Of a DNA stretch of 64,000 bases, positions 1 to 8,143 are shown piece after piece; positions within the stretch are counted from its first letter, which is position 1, and each line of letters opens with the position of its first letter. Origin of the DNA: Glutamicibacter sp. JL.03c (GTDB taxonomy: Bacteria; Actinomycetota; Actinomycetes; Actinomycetales; Micrococcaceae); contig NZ_CP107575.1 in NCBI RefSeq assembly GCF_025854375.1, forward strand, positions 1,612,001 to 1,676,000, in the 5' to 3' direction. Under the pieces are notes generated by a model. That model saw only the letters and a program-made list of their open reading frames with translations, searched no databases and had not been told where the DNA came from. The position numbers and the translations under genes are program-made.

Positions 1-2
1 AC

Positions 3-464
3 TCGGCGCTCGGCCCGGTATGCTCGATCATCTTGATCACCGGAGCAGGCGGCATGTTCGGTGGAGTGCTTCGTGCCAGCGGCATCGGCAATGCTATTGC
101 GGATTCGCTGGAGTCGGTGGGCATGCCACTGATCATCGCGGGCTTCCTGATCGCAGCCATCGTGCGTTTGGCGCAGGGCTCGGCCACCGTGGCATTGACC
201 ACCGCAGCTGCCATCGTTCAGCCGGCAATTTTGGCTGATAGCTCTTTGACCGCTTTCCAGGTGGCCACCATGGTTCTGGCTTTGGCTGCCGGTTCGGTGT
301 TCGCCGGCCACGTGAACGACTCCGGCTTCTGGCTGGTGTCCCGCTTCCTGCAAATGGACGTATCGACGACATTGCGGGTGTGGACCGTCGGGCAGGCTTT
401 GGTTTCGGTTGTAGGCTTCGTCTTCGTGATGGTGCTCTACGGCATTGCGACTGCGCTTGCCTAG
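3..464 (+). CDS. gntP: GntP-family gluconate:H+ symporter (C-terminal part)
   Basis: This is the C-terminal end of a gene whose start lies before the window; the frame is open from base 3. The roughly 150 visible residues form several hydrophobic membrane segments and contain 'LAQGSATVALTTAAAIVQP' and 'HVNDSGFWLVSRF', which are typical of the last part of GntP/GntT gluconate permeases. Such carriers bring gluconate into the cell with protons. The convergent GntR-type regulator and the 6-phosphogluconate dehydrogenase downstream support a gluconate role. A gluconate kinase is not in the window and may lie upstream. It ends just before a strong palindromic terminator. Confidence 0.88.
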   Translation, partial: SALGPVCSIILITGAGGMFGGVLRASGIGNAIADSLESVGMPLIIAGFLIAAIVRLAQGSATVALTTAAAIVQPAILADSSLTAFQVATMVLALAAGSVFAGHVNDSGFWLVSRFLQMDVSTTLRVWTVGQALVSVVGFVFVMVLYGIATALA

Positions 465-484
465 CATGCAGCCTCGCTAGCGAA

Positions 485-528
485 AAAATCCGCCGGACCA
501 ACGAATATTCGTTGGTCCGGCGGATTTT
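485..528. terminator. Perfect 44-base palindrome, bidirectional terminator
   Basis: Two 22-base arms centred at 506/507 match perfectly and begin and end with AAAA / TTTT, so a hairpin with a U-tract forms on both strands. It sits between the convergent gntP and GntR genes and can end both transcripts. Confidence 0.85.
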
Positions 529-563
529 CCAGTTGACCTCACAGCACGAATCAGTGCGCTGAT

Positions 564-1298
564 CTAGCGAGCATCCTTGGCTGGGTCGACAAACAATCGC
601 GGCTGGCCCTCCCAGAGGCTGCAAATCTCGTTATGGGTGCGCCGCATGATGCTTTCCATGTTCTTGCGGGCACCGGCCGGATCGGAATTGGAGATCGCAT
701 CGGCTACCGATTGGTGCCAGAGCAGCGCCTCTTCATGCGGGCGTTCTGGCATCAGGCCAAGTTCGGTTCGACCGCGCAAGATCGCGCCAATGGGCGTGGA
801 GAGATTCGCGAACATCTCGTTGCCCGAAGCGGCTAGCACCAGGGCATGGAACCGAATGTCCAGTTCCAAGAACCGGCGAAGGTCGCCTAGGCGTCCATAG
901 TGATTCATTTGGGCTGATATCATCATCAGCTCCTTGCGCATGGCTTCCGGTGCGACCTCGGCGGCCAGTTCAGCGGCCATGGGCTCGACGGAAATGCGAA
1001 GCTCGGTCAGGGAGCGGAGCTGCGTCCCTTTTTGATCGCCGGCCAGTCGCCAGCGGATGACATGAGTGTCATAGGGATTCCAGCTTTCGGCCCCCAAGAC
1101 CCGGATGCCCACGCGCTTGGTGCTGGTCACCAGTCCGCTCTGCGCGAGGACGCGGACTGCCTCGCGGATCACCGAGCGGGAAACTTGAAGTTGCTGTTCG
1201 AGATCAGCGGCCAGGATAATCGAGCCGCGGGGAATTTGTCCGCTGACGATGCGGGAGCCGAGGTGCTCAACCACATGAGCGTGCAGACTTGTTGCCAT
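564..1298 (-). CDS. GntR/FadR-family transcriptional regulator, probable gluconate repressor
   Basis: The 244-residue protein has an N-terminal winged helix-turn-helix of the GntR type (residues about 8-70, with 'VSRSVIREAVRVLAQSGLV') and an all-helical FCD ligand domain (about 95-225) with the metal/ligand-type residues 'ELDIRFHALVLAASGNE'. FadR-subfamily GntR proteins bind organic acids and release DNA. Its place between gntP and gnd suggests it controls gluconate genes; this is inference from context. It is transcribed away from gnd, and the roughly 200-base gap at 1299-1505 must hold both promoters and probably its operator. Confidence 0.85.
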   Translation of the reverse strand: MATSLHAHVVEHLGSRIVSGQIPRGSIILAADLEQQLQVSRSVIREAVRVLAQSGLVTSTKRVGIRVLGAESWNPYDTHVIRWRLAGDQKGTQLRSLTELRISVEPMAAELAAEVAPEAMRKELMMISAQMNHYGRLGDLRRFLELDIRFHALVLAASGNEMFANLSTPIGAILRGRTELGLMPERPHEEALLWHQSVADAISNSDPAGARKNMESIMRRTHNEICSLWEGQPRLFVDPAKDAR

Positions 1299-1491
1299 AG
1301 GGACAGTTTAGCTAACGACTAGGGGCAAGTAGCGTTGCGCGCACCGATTACACAGAATAAATATGTTTTTAGTTCGGTCATTCTCTGGGAAACAGTGCCC
1401 TGTGCCTAGTAGTATGGAAAGGTCACGTGGTCGTGATTCAGGGGCCATGGTTTATGGTCTCTGTTAACGGCACACCCTCCCCGTAATTGAT

Positions 1492-1495
1492 GGAG
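1492..1495 (+). promoter_or_regulatory. Ribosome binding site of gnd (GGAG)
   Basis: GGAG lies 10 bases before the ATG at 1506. A possible -10 box, TAGTAT, is at 1410-1415, which would leave a leader of about 85-90 bases. Confidence 0.5.
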
Positions 1496-1505
1496 ACTTA
1501 TTTTT

Positions 1506-2945
1506 ATGCCTGCACAGATTGGTGTCACAGGTCTGGCCGTGATGGGTGCAAACCTCGCCCGTAACTTCGCCCGCAACGGATATACTGTCGCCTTGCACAA
1601 CCGCTCGGTCGGAAAGACTGACGCACTGCTTGAGGCGCACGGCGATGAAGGCGACTTCATCCGCACCGAAAGCCTCGAAGAGCTGGTTGCGAACCTTGAA
1701 ACCCCGCGTCGCGTTCTGATTATGGTCAAGGCTGGCGGCCCAGTAGATTCGGTCATCGACCAGCTGGTACCGCTGCTTGATGAAGGCGACATCGTCATTG
1801 ACGCAGGCAACTCGCACTACACCGACACCCGTCGCCGCGAAGCAGCCCTGAATGAAAAGGGCCTCCACTTCGTTGGCGTTGGCGTCTCCGGCGGCGAAGA
1901 GGGCGCACTGCTCGGCCCATCGATCATGCCAGGCGGCTCGGCTGAATCCTACAAGGCCCTGGGCCCAATGCTGGAAAAGATTTCCGCCAAGGCCGACGAC
2001 GGAGCCCCTTGCTGCGCATGGATTTCCACCGATGGCGCCGGCCACTTCGTGAAGATGGTGCACAACGGCATCGAATACGCCGACATGCAGGTTATCGGCG
2101 AAGCCTACGATCTGCTGCGCAGCGCTGCAGGCATCGAACCAGCTCAGCAGGCAGAGATCTTCAACGAGTGGAACCAAGGCGAACTGTCCAGCTTCCTCAT
2201 CGAGATCACCGCTGAAGTACTGGGCCACACCGACGCCGCCACCGGCAAGCCGCTAATCGACGTAATCCAGGACTCCGCAGGACAAAAGGGCACCGGTCGC
2301 TGGACCGTGCAGTCCGGCCTGGACATGGGCTCGCCAGTTTCGGCTATTGCTGAATCGGTATTCGCTCGTTCGCTGTCCTCCCAGCGCGACATCCGCGCCG
2401 TGGGCCAGAAGGTCCTCACCGCGGACACCACCGAGGTCACCCTTCCAGAGAACTTTGTCGAAGACGTGCGCCAGGCGCTGTTTGCATCGAAGCTGGTTTC
2501 CTACGCACAGGGCATCGACATGCTGACCTCTGCTGCTGGCGAATACAACTGGGAGCTGAAGCTCGACGAGATCGCCGGCCTGTGGCGTGAAGGCTGCATC
2601 ATCCGTGCAGCACTGCTCAAGGACATCACCGCAGCCTACTCCGCAGACGAGAAGCCAGTCAACCTGCTGTTCGCACCGGCCTTCGCCGAAGCGATCGCCA
2701 AGGCCGTTCCAGCATGGCGCCGCGTTGTCGCTGTTGCCGTTCAGCTGGGCATCCCAGCACCAGTATTCTCCTCGTCGCTGGCCTACTACGATGGCCTGCG
2801 CCGCGATCGTTTGCCAGCAGCCTTGACCCAGGGCCTGCGCGACTTCTTCGGTGCTCACACCTACCGTCGCACCGACAAGGAAGGCACCTTCCACACCTTG
2901 TGGAGCGGCGACCGTTCTGAGATTGCAGCAGAGGACACTCACTAG
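1506..2945 (+). CDS. gnd: 6-phosphogluconate dehydrogenase, decarboxylating
   Basis: This cytosolic enzyme oxidises 6-phosphogluconate to ribulose 5-phosphate and CO2 with NADP+, in the oxidative pentose phosphate pathway. The 479 residues match the usual length. The N-terminal Rossmann motif 'GLAVMGANLARN' is at residues 9-20, the substrate motif 'GVSGGEEGALLGPSIMPGG' follows near 127, and 'KMVHNGIEYADMQ' with the catalytic Lys is near 183. The C-terminal half has the usual 'FGAHTYRR' motif near residue 450. It starts at an ATG behind a good GGAG site and ends before a strong terminator. It is probably expressed together with the gluconate uptake genes next door. Confidence 0.97.
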   Translation: MPAQIGVTGLAVMGANLARNFARNGYTVALHNRSVGKTDALLEAHGDEGDFIRTESLEELVANLETPRRVLIMVKAGGPVDSVIDQLVPLLDEGDIVIDAGNSHYTDTRRREAALNEKGLHFVGVGVSGGEEGALLGPSIMPGGSAESYKALGPMLEKISAKADDGAPCCAWISTDGAGHFVKMVHNGIEYADMQVIGEAYDLLRSAAGIEPAQQAEIFNEWNQGELSSFLIEITAEVLGHTDAATGKPLIDVIQDSAGQKGTGRWTVQSGLDMGSPVSAIAESVFARSLSSQRDIRAVGQKVLTADTTEVTLPENFVEDVRQALFASKLVSYAQGIDMLTSAAGEYNWELKLDEIAGLWREGCIIRAALLKDITAAYSADEKPVNLLFAPAFAEAIAKAVPAWRRVVAVAVQLGIPAPVFSSSLAYYDGLRRDRLPAALTQGLRDFFGAHTYRRTDKEGTFHTLWSGDRSEIAAEDTH

Positions 2946-2957
2946 AGTTTCCACAGT

Positions 2958-3007
2958 AAAAACCGGCCCTTTTCCTAAGGTAATTCTTAGGAAAAGGGCC
3001 GGTTTTT
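2958..3007 (+). terminator. Rho-independent terminator after gnd
   Basis: Two perfectly complementary 22-base arms (2958-2979 and 2986-3007) enclose a 6-base loop and end in a T-rich run, 13 bases after the gnd stop codon. Confidence 0.92.
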
Positions 3008-3129
3008 CTTTTTGGGAGGTGAGTCACAAAGAAAATTTTTCGCCCGTAATTATTGAGAATAATCGGTGTCGATCAATCATTCATGGAAAACACCTAACTG
3101 GATCGGCATTTGCTAACAGGTAGCGTCTA

Positions 3130-3135
3130 TATAAA
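3130..3135 (+). promoter_or_regulatory. Probable -10 box (TATAAA) for a leaderless transcript
   Basis: TATAAA lies 8 bases before the ATG at 3144, and no Shine-Dalgarno sequence is present (the gap is TTTTTTTC). A weak -35 (TTTGCT) is at 3109-3114. The 3008-3143 stretch is unusually AT-rich for this genome. Confidence 0.45.
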
Positions 3136-3143
3136 TTTTTTTC

Positions 3144-4139
3144 ATGACGAATTCACCTGAACAGCAGAACACTCGAGTCCAACAGCGAGCCACCGAAAAA
3201 GCATCGAAGACCAAAAAGCCATCACGCCGAACTGTACTCATCGGCTCTCTGGCCGTCCTCGCGTCAGCGGGCGGGGGAGCAGGCTGGGCATTGGACCGCT
3301 TCGTAGTTGAACACGTTGAGCAAACCGGTGTCAGCAGCGCGGCCACGGCTACCGCAGCCGCAGCTCCGGATAGCTCGGCGACCGTTACGGATACCAGCTA
3401 CACTTCGGATCTTGCCAAGATCAACATCACCAAGACCGTAACCGGCAGCGGCACGAGCCAAGTCACTTATTTTGCGGCCGACCTGAACCTCAAAGAAGGC
3501 ACAGTTCTTGCCTCAGCTTTCGCGAAAGATAGTTTTGGTGAAAATATTACTGAAACCACCAGCGCGATTGCCGAGAACAACTCTGCGATCTTCGCTATCA
3601 ATGGGGACTACTACGGGTTCAGGGACACCGGCATCATCATTCGCAACGGCGTCGCCTATCGAGACAAAGGCGCTCGTGAAGGGCTGGCCTTCTATAAAGA
3701 CGGAAGCGCCAAGGTTTACGACGAGACCACAACCGATGCTGACACGTTGGTTTCTGAGGGAGTCTGGCAGACGCTGTCCTTCGGGCCAGCGGTCGTCAAG
3801 GACTCAAAGCAGGTAGATGGCATTGACCAGGTCGAGGTTGACACCAATTTCGGCAACCACTCGATCCAGGGCCAACAGCCGCGAACGGCCATTGGCATCA
3901 TCGATGACAACCACTTTGTCTTCGTAGTGGTTGACGGGCGCTCCCAGGGATACAGCGTCGGGGTGACAATGCCTGAGCTCGCCCAGATCATGTTGGATCT
4001 TGGGTGCAAAACCGCCTACAACATTGATGGCGGCGGATCATCAACGATGTACTTCAACGGCCAGCTCGTGAACAACCCGCTCGGCCGGAACCAAGAGCGT
4101 GGCACGTCGGACATCATGTTCATCGCAGGTCAGGGGTAG
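3144..4139 (+). CDS. Exported phosphodiester glycosidase (NAGPA domain) protein
   Basis: The 331-residue protein begins with a basic stretch and a twin-arginine-like signal ('SRRTVLIGSLAVLASAGGG', RR at 28-29), so it is probably exported, perhaps by Tat. The rest is an NAGPA-type (phosphodiester alpha-N-acetylglucosaminidase) domain. Its hallmarks are 'AINGDYYGFRDTGIIIRNG' near 150 and 'YNIDGGGSSTM' near 292. Family members cleave sugar-1-phosphodiester bonds and occur with exopolysaccharide or teichoic-acid type polymers; the substrate here is unknown. It is the first gene of a same-strand trio with a GT2-GtrA glycosyltransferase (4-base gap) and a carbohydrate-binding lipoprotein. The start rests on the only in-frame ATG near the AT-rich promoter. 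Confidence 0.85.
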   Translation: MTNSPEQQNTRVQQRATEKASKTKKPSRRTVLIGSLAVLASAGGGAGWALDRFVVEHVEQTGVSSAATATAAAAPDSSATVTDTSYTSDLAKINITKTVTGSGTSQVTYFAADLNLKEGTVLASAFAKDSFGENITETTSAIAENNSAIFAINGDYYGFRDTGIIIRNGVAYRDKGAREGLAFYKDGSAKVYDETTTDADTLVSEGVWQTLSFGPAVVKDSKQVDGIDQVEVDTNFGNHSIQGQQPRTAIGIIDDNHFVFVVVDGRSQGYSVGVTMPELAQIMLDLGCKTAYNIDGGGSSTMYFNGQLVNNPLGRNQERGTSDIMFIAGQG

Positions 4140-4143
4140 CACG

Positions 4144-5241
4144 ATGATTATCCTGATTCCGGCCTACGAACCTGATGAAAAACTAAACATTCTCATTGAG
4201 TCGCTGCAGCTTGAAAACAACGAAACGATCCTCGTCGTGGTTGACGACGGCAGTGGACCCGAGTCGGGAGAAATCTTCTCTTACGCTCAACGCCAAGGGG
4301 CAGTCCTTGTCCAGCACGCGGACAACCAAGGCAAGGGAGAAGCACTGAAATCGGGTTTTGATTACGTAGCCGAGCACTTCCCAGGCCACGACGTCGTAAC
4401 GGCCGACTGCGACGGACAACATGCCGCTGTCGACATCTACGCTGTAGCCAGAAAAGTAGGGCAACACAGAAGCATCGTCATGGGCGAACGTGAATTCGCC
4501 GGCAACGTCCCGCTGCGGAGCAAACTGGGCAACAAGGCCACCGCGCTGCTCTTCGCTTTGTCTACCGGTACGTGGCTCAATGACACGCAAACCGGACTTC
4601 GCGGGTTCCCGGCCGAAATCCTTCCCTGGCTAGGTACGGTTCCCGGCGAGCGCTACGAGTATGAGTTGAACATGTTGTTGGAGGCAAAAAAGAACGATGT
4701 TGAGCTGGAAAGCGTGAAGATTCAGACAATCTATCTAAACGACAACGAGAGTTCCCATTTCCGGCCTATCCGGGATTCGATGCGGATCTATGCTCCGCTG
4801 CTGAAATTCTCCGCCTCCTCACTGGCAGGATTTGCGGTAGATACGGTCTTGCTGCTCGTCTTCACAGCGCTGTTCAACGATTTGCTGCCAGCGGTAGTCC
4901 TTGCTCGCCTGGGCAGTGCTGCTGTGAATTTCTGGATCAATCGCCAATTGGTCTTCGCCGAGGGGCGTTCCCTGTCGTTGCGCTCAACGGTGAGTCGCTA
5001 CGCATTGTTAGCGGTGGTGCTGCTCGCGCTGAATTATGAGGTGCTAGTCCTGCTTTCAGCTATTGGCACTCCGCTGCTGCTGGCAAAAATTCTCACGGAA
5101 ATTACGCTGTTCTTGCTGAGCTTCTCGGTTCAAAAGAGGTTTCTTTTCCGAAAAAAATCTAACAGATCGTCGCCATTCGAAGATTCACAAGATGGACATT
5201 TAGTGAATACAGAGTCATCACAGGGGCGCAGTGAACGATAG
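4144..5241 (+). CDS. Bifunctional glycosyltransferase family 2 / GtrA membrane protein
   Basis: The first roughly 215 residues are a GT2 catalytic domain, with 'ILIPAYEPDEKL' at the N-terminus, 'VVDDGSGPESG', the DxD-type 'ADCDGQH' and 'TGLRGFP'. The rest is a GtrA-like domain with about four membrane helices and the typical 'AAVNFWINRQLVF'. GT2 enzymes of this kind load a sugar onto undecaprenyl phosphate, and GtrA proteins are linked to moving such lipid-linked sugars across the membrane. The ATG at 4144 is preferred because AGGGG precedes it and it falls 4 bases after the previous stop. Starting at the upstream in-frame ATG (4099) would overlap the neighbour by 41 bases. The polar C-terminal tail is cytosolic. 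Confidence 0.87.
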   Translation: MIILIPAYEPDEKLNILIESLQLENNETILVVVDDGSGPESGEIFSYAQRQGAVLVQHADNQGKGEALKSGFDYVAEHFPGHDVVTADCDGQHAAVDIYAVARKVGQHRSIVMGEREFAGNVPLRSKLGNKATALLFALSTGTWLNDTQTGLRGFPAEILPWLGTVPGERYEYELNMLLEAKKNDVELESVKIQTIYLNDNESSHFRPIRDSMRIYAPLLKFSASSLAGFAVDTVLLLVFTALFNDLLPAVVLARLGSAAVNFWINRQLVFAEGRSLSLRSTVSRYALLAVVLLALNYEVLVLLSAIGTPLLLAKILTEITLFLLSFSVQKRFLFRKKSNRSSPFEDSQDGHLVNTESSQGRSER

Positions 5242-5308
5242 TTATATACCCTCCGAGAAGCAAAATTAAATTGCTGGTATTCCGAATTTATATGTAGAAA
5301 GAATGCTC

Positions 5309-6925
5309 ATGAAACGCTCATTTCGAACTATGGCACTGAGTTCAGTTGCCGCCTTGTCCCTGGCCCTGACGATGGCCGGCTGCGCAACGACTGGAAGCGG
5401 CACCACCGTTTCCGACGTCATCGATGCAACCAGCAGTGCCAGCACTGCCGCCACGGTTGCTGAGAGCAGCGCCGCATCCGCTGATACCACGACCGCCTCG
5501 GCCAGTGACATTTCGGAAGATACTCACTATGACGAAGACGATCTCAAGTGGGACGCGGACTCCGAAACGAGCGTTTCACTCGCTGATGACGGCACCAAGG
5601 CCTCGGGAACCGACGCGGATAAGGTCTCGGTTGATGAAGGCACGGTCACGATCAGTGGCGCAGGAACCTACCGGCTATCCGGTTCGCTGAGCGACGGCAA
5701 GATTGTTGTCGCGGCTGGCGAAGAAGACGTAGTTCGAATCATTCTGGATAATGCTTCGATCACTAATTCGACCGGTTCGGCGATTGAAGTAGATGCGTCC
5801 AACGAGACCTTGCTCTACCTGGAAAAGGGCACGAGCAACTCGGTATCCGACGCGAGTACATACGCGGATACCGCAGATGGCGCCGCCAATGCAGCTATTT
5901 ATTCGATGGCCGACCTGACCATCGCCGGTGAAGGCTCTTTGGACGTCAAGGGCAACTACCAAGATGGCATCTCTAGCAAGGATGGTTTGGTCCTCGCTTC
6001 GGGAGACGTAACCGTCAGCGCGGCAGATGACGGAATCAAGGGCAAGGATTATGTGGCCCTATTGGGCGGTGACGTCAATATTACGGCTGAGGGCGATGGC
6101 ATCAAGTCGACTAATGACACCGATGCCGATCGCGGCTGGCTGCACCAATATGGTGGCCAGCTATCCGTGGCGGCCGATGACGACGGAATCAAGGCCGAAC
6201 AGCTGCTGACCCTCAGTGGAGGAGCTGCAACGGTCAGCAAGTCCAATGAAGGGCTGGAAGCGCCAACGATCAACCTCTCGGGGGCGACAGTCAACGTGAC
6301 CGCCACTGATGACGGGGCCAATGCGACCGCTGGCAGCACCGATACCAGCGCGCAGGGTGGCGGAGGCATGGACGCAGCGCAGGATGCTCACCTGAACATC
6401 ACCGGCGGCAAGGTTACCGTCACAGCGGAAGGCGACGGGCTGGATTCCAACGGCGATATCTCCATAACCGGCGGCACTACCGTAGTGAACGGGCCGACCA
6501 ATGGTGGCAATGGGGCTCTGGACTCAAATGGCGATATCACCGTGGATGGTGGCGTGCTCATCGCCGCGGGTAGTGACGGTATGGCCGAGGGGCTGAGCGA
6601 TACTTCCAAGCAGTCCGGTGTGCAGGCCTCCCTGGGAACAACCGTTGATGCAGGAACTGCCATTCACATCGTCGACTCCAGTGGCGAAGTGGTAGCCAGC
6701 TTCGTGGCGTCGAAGGCTACTGCGAATGTGGTGTACTCCAGCTCGGTGATTGTCGATGGCGAGACCTACAGCATCTACACCGGGGGAACCGCTGACGTTG
6801 ATGCAGGTCTGGGGGCGGGCAGCATTGCTGACGCGACCGAGGTCGCCACGGCTACTGCAGGGGAGTTCCAGTCCGGAATGGGTGGCGGCATGGGTAGCCA
6901 GGGCGGAGGTCCTGGAGGCCAGTAG
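5309..6925 (+). CDS. Carbohydrate-binding (DUF4353-like) beta-helix lipoprotein
   Basis: The protein begins with a lipoprotein signal peptide ending in the lipobox 'LTMAGC', so it should be anchored to the outer face of the membrane. After a Ser/Thr/Ala/Asp-rich linker come repeats built around 'DGI', 'DGIKS', 'DGIKAE', 'EGLEAP' and 'DGLDSNG', as expected for a right-handed beta-helix of the DUF4353 (carbohydrate-binding) type. The tail is Gly/Met-rich ('GMGGGMGSQGGGPGGQ'). The ATG at 5309 is chosen over 5303 because AGAAAG at 5296-5301 is then 7 bases away. It is the third member of the envelope cluster; such proteins are often found with CotH kinases and GT2-GtrA genes, but no CotH is seen here. 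Confidence 0.82.
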   Translation: MKRSFRTMALSSVAALSLALTMAGCATTGSGTTVSDVIDATSSASTAATVAESSAASADTTTASASDISEDTHYDEDDLKWDADSETSVSLADDGTKASGTDADKVSVDEGTVTISGAGTYRLSGSLSDGKIVVAAGEEDVVRIILDNASITNSTGSAIEVDASNETLLYLEKGTSNSVSDASTYADTADGAANAAIYSMADLTIAGEGSLDVKGNYQDGISSKDGLVLASGDVTVSAADDGIKGKDYVALLGGDVNITAEGDGIKSTNDTDADRGWLHQYGGQLSVAADDDGIKAEQLLTLSGGAATVSKSNEGLEAPTINLSGATVNVTATDDGANATAGSTDTSAQGGGGMDAAQDAHLNITGGKVTVTAEGDGLDSNGDISITGGTTVVNGPTNGGNGALDSNGDITVDGGVLIAAGSDGMAEGLSDTSKQSGVQASLGTTVDAGTAIHIVDSSGEVVASFVASKATANVVYSSSVIVDGETYSIYTGGTADVDAGLGAGSIADATEVATATAGEFQSGMGGGMGSQGGGPGGQ

Positions 6926-6957
6926 AACATAATTTCCAACAGGGTTGTCATAGAGCT

Positions 6958-6998
6958 GAACCCCGTTGTCCCAATCATGAGCTGGGGCAACGGGGTTC
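6958..6998. terminator. Hairpin terminator between lipoprotein and TetR genes
   Basis: Arms at 6958-6973 and 6983-6998 pair over 16 bases with one G-U pair. No long T-run follows, so its strength is uncertain. It lies between the convergent genes ending at 6925 and 7028. Confidence 0.6.
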
Positions 6999-7027
6999 AC
7001 TGTCGTTTCCGGCGACGTTCTGGCTAT

Positions 7028-7612
7028 TCATCTCTGGCAGGCGACGAGTGTTTTGGCGTCCTCAAGCAACTTGCTGGCTTGCGCTGGTGCGATCCGGACG
7101 AGCGCGAAGGAGGCAACGATCAGGCCCGTAATTGTGGAGGCCAAGCGCTGCTGTACTGCTGGTTCGAGTCCAGGGTGCCCTGCGTGGATGCCTCGGCTGA
7201 AGGCGGCTTCTAATTCTTCGCGGTATTCCTGTACGACCTGGGAAACGTGCGAGTCGGCGGACAGCGGTGAGCTGGCGGCGTTGATCAGCAGGCATCCATT
7301 GCAGGTTGGCAGTGCCTCTGGCTGGCTGAAGACGGCGATCAATCCGTCGAGGTATTCGGTAAGTGCCGTGGCGCTGACTTGCTCAGCCATGAAGGGCTGG
7401 AGGCGCGGTCTGACGATTTCATCGAGGTAGCTTTGGACTGCAGCGTCGAAGAGTCCTCGCTTTGATCCAAATGAATTGTAGATGCTCGAACGGCTTAGTC
7501 CGGTAGCTGCTTCAAGGTCCGGGATCGAGGCGGCCTCAAAACCCTTGGCCCAGAATAGCGATCGTGCATTTTTGATGACTGTGGTGCTGTCAAAGGCTAG
7601 TGTTCTTGCCAT
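7028..7612 (-). CDS. TetR-family transcriptional regulator
   Basis: The 194-residue protein has an N-terminal TetR helix-turn-helix ('FWAKGFEAASIPDLEAATGLSRSSIYNSFGSKRGLFDAAV') and a C-terminal ligand domain. The 'TCNGCLLINAASS' stretch in it is typical of the AcrR/YxaF-like group that responds to quinones or electrophiles, some of which sense through cysteine; the effector here is unknown. The ATG at 7612 is preferred over the GTG three bases upstream because AGAAAGG is 6 bases before it. It is divergent from the DUF1304 gene and shares a 100-base gap holding a clear inverted repeat. Confidence 0.88.
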   Translation of the reverse strand: MARTLAFDSTTVIKNARSLFWAKGFEAASIPDLEAATGLSRSSIYNSFGSKRGLFDAAVQSYLDEIVRPRLQPFMAEQVSATALTEYLDGLIAVFSQPEALPTCNGCLLINAASSPLSADSHVSQVVQEYREELEAAFSRGIHAGHPGLEPAVQQRLASTITGLIVASFALVRIAPAQASKLLEDAKTLVACQR

Positions 7613-7634
7613 CACATACCTTTCTGCTTTCGGA

Positions 7635-7668
7635 AACGACCATTACAGTATATATTGAAATGGACGTT
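7635..7668. promoter_or_regulatory. Probable TetR operator (inverted repeat) between divergent genes
   Basis: AACGACCATT (7635-7644) and AATGGACGTT (7659-7668) are an inverted repeat with 9 of 10 positions matching. The TTACAG of the left half recurs as TTACAG on the right, so direct repeats overlap it. It lies between the TetR gene and the DUF1304 gene and is the likely site of autoregulation. Confidence 0.6.
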
Positions 7669-7710
7669 ACAGAATACTTGTTCCGCTAGAAATTCCAGGA
7701 GCTGTTCCAC

Positions 7711-8097
7711 ATGATCATCACTTCCCTCGTGCTGGCAACCTTGGCTGCACTGCTTCACGTGTACATCTTCCTCATGGAATCCCTGTGGTGGACCACTCCC
7801 AAGGTTCGCGCCACCTTCGGTTCCAGCCAGGCCGAAGCCGAAGCCACTAAAGAGATGGCCTTCAACCAGGGCTTCTATAATCTCTTTCTGGCCATCGCCA
7901 CCTTTGCCGGCGTCATCTTCCACATCGCAGGACAGCCAACCATCGGATCGACCCTGGTCTTCACCGGAACCGGATCAATGCTCTTGGCAGCTTTGGTCCT
8001 GATCCTCTCCAGCCCATCCAAGGCATCGGCCGCCATCAAGCAAGGCGTCTTCCCCCTGCTCGCGGTGATCGCCCTGTCCATCGGCGTAGCACTCTAG
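7711..8097 (+). CDS. DUF1304 family membrane protein
   Basis: This 128-residue protein has four hydrophobic segments and the DUF1304 features 'LLHVYIFLMESLWWTTPKVR' and 'FNQGFYNLFLAIA'. The biochemical role of the family is not known to me. A good site (CCAGGAG) precedes the ATG. It is followed after 46 bases by an MDR-type oxidoreductase on the same strand, and both are probably controlled by the divergent TetR protein. Confidence 0.85.
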   Translation: MIITSLVLATLAALLHVYIFLMESLWWTTPKVRATFGSSQAEAEATKEMAFNQGFYNLFLAIATFAGVIFHIAGQPTIGSTLVFTGTGSMLLAALVLILSSPSKASAAIKQGVFPLLAVIALSIGVAL

Positions 8098-8143
8098 ATT
8101 TTCACACCCGAAAAAATTCGAATAAGGAAAGGTACTCAACACC

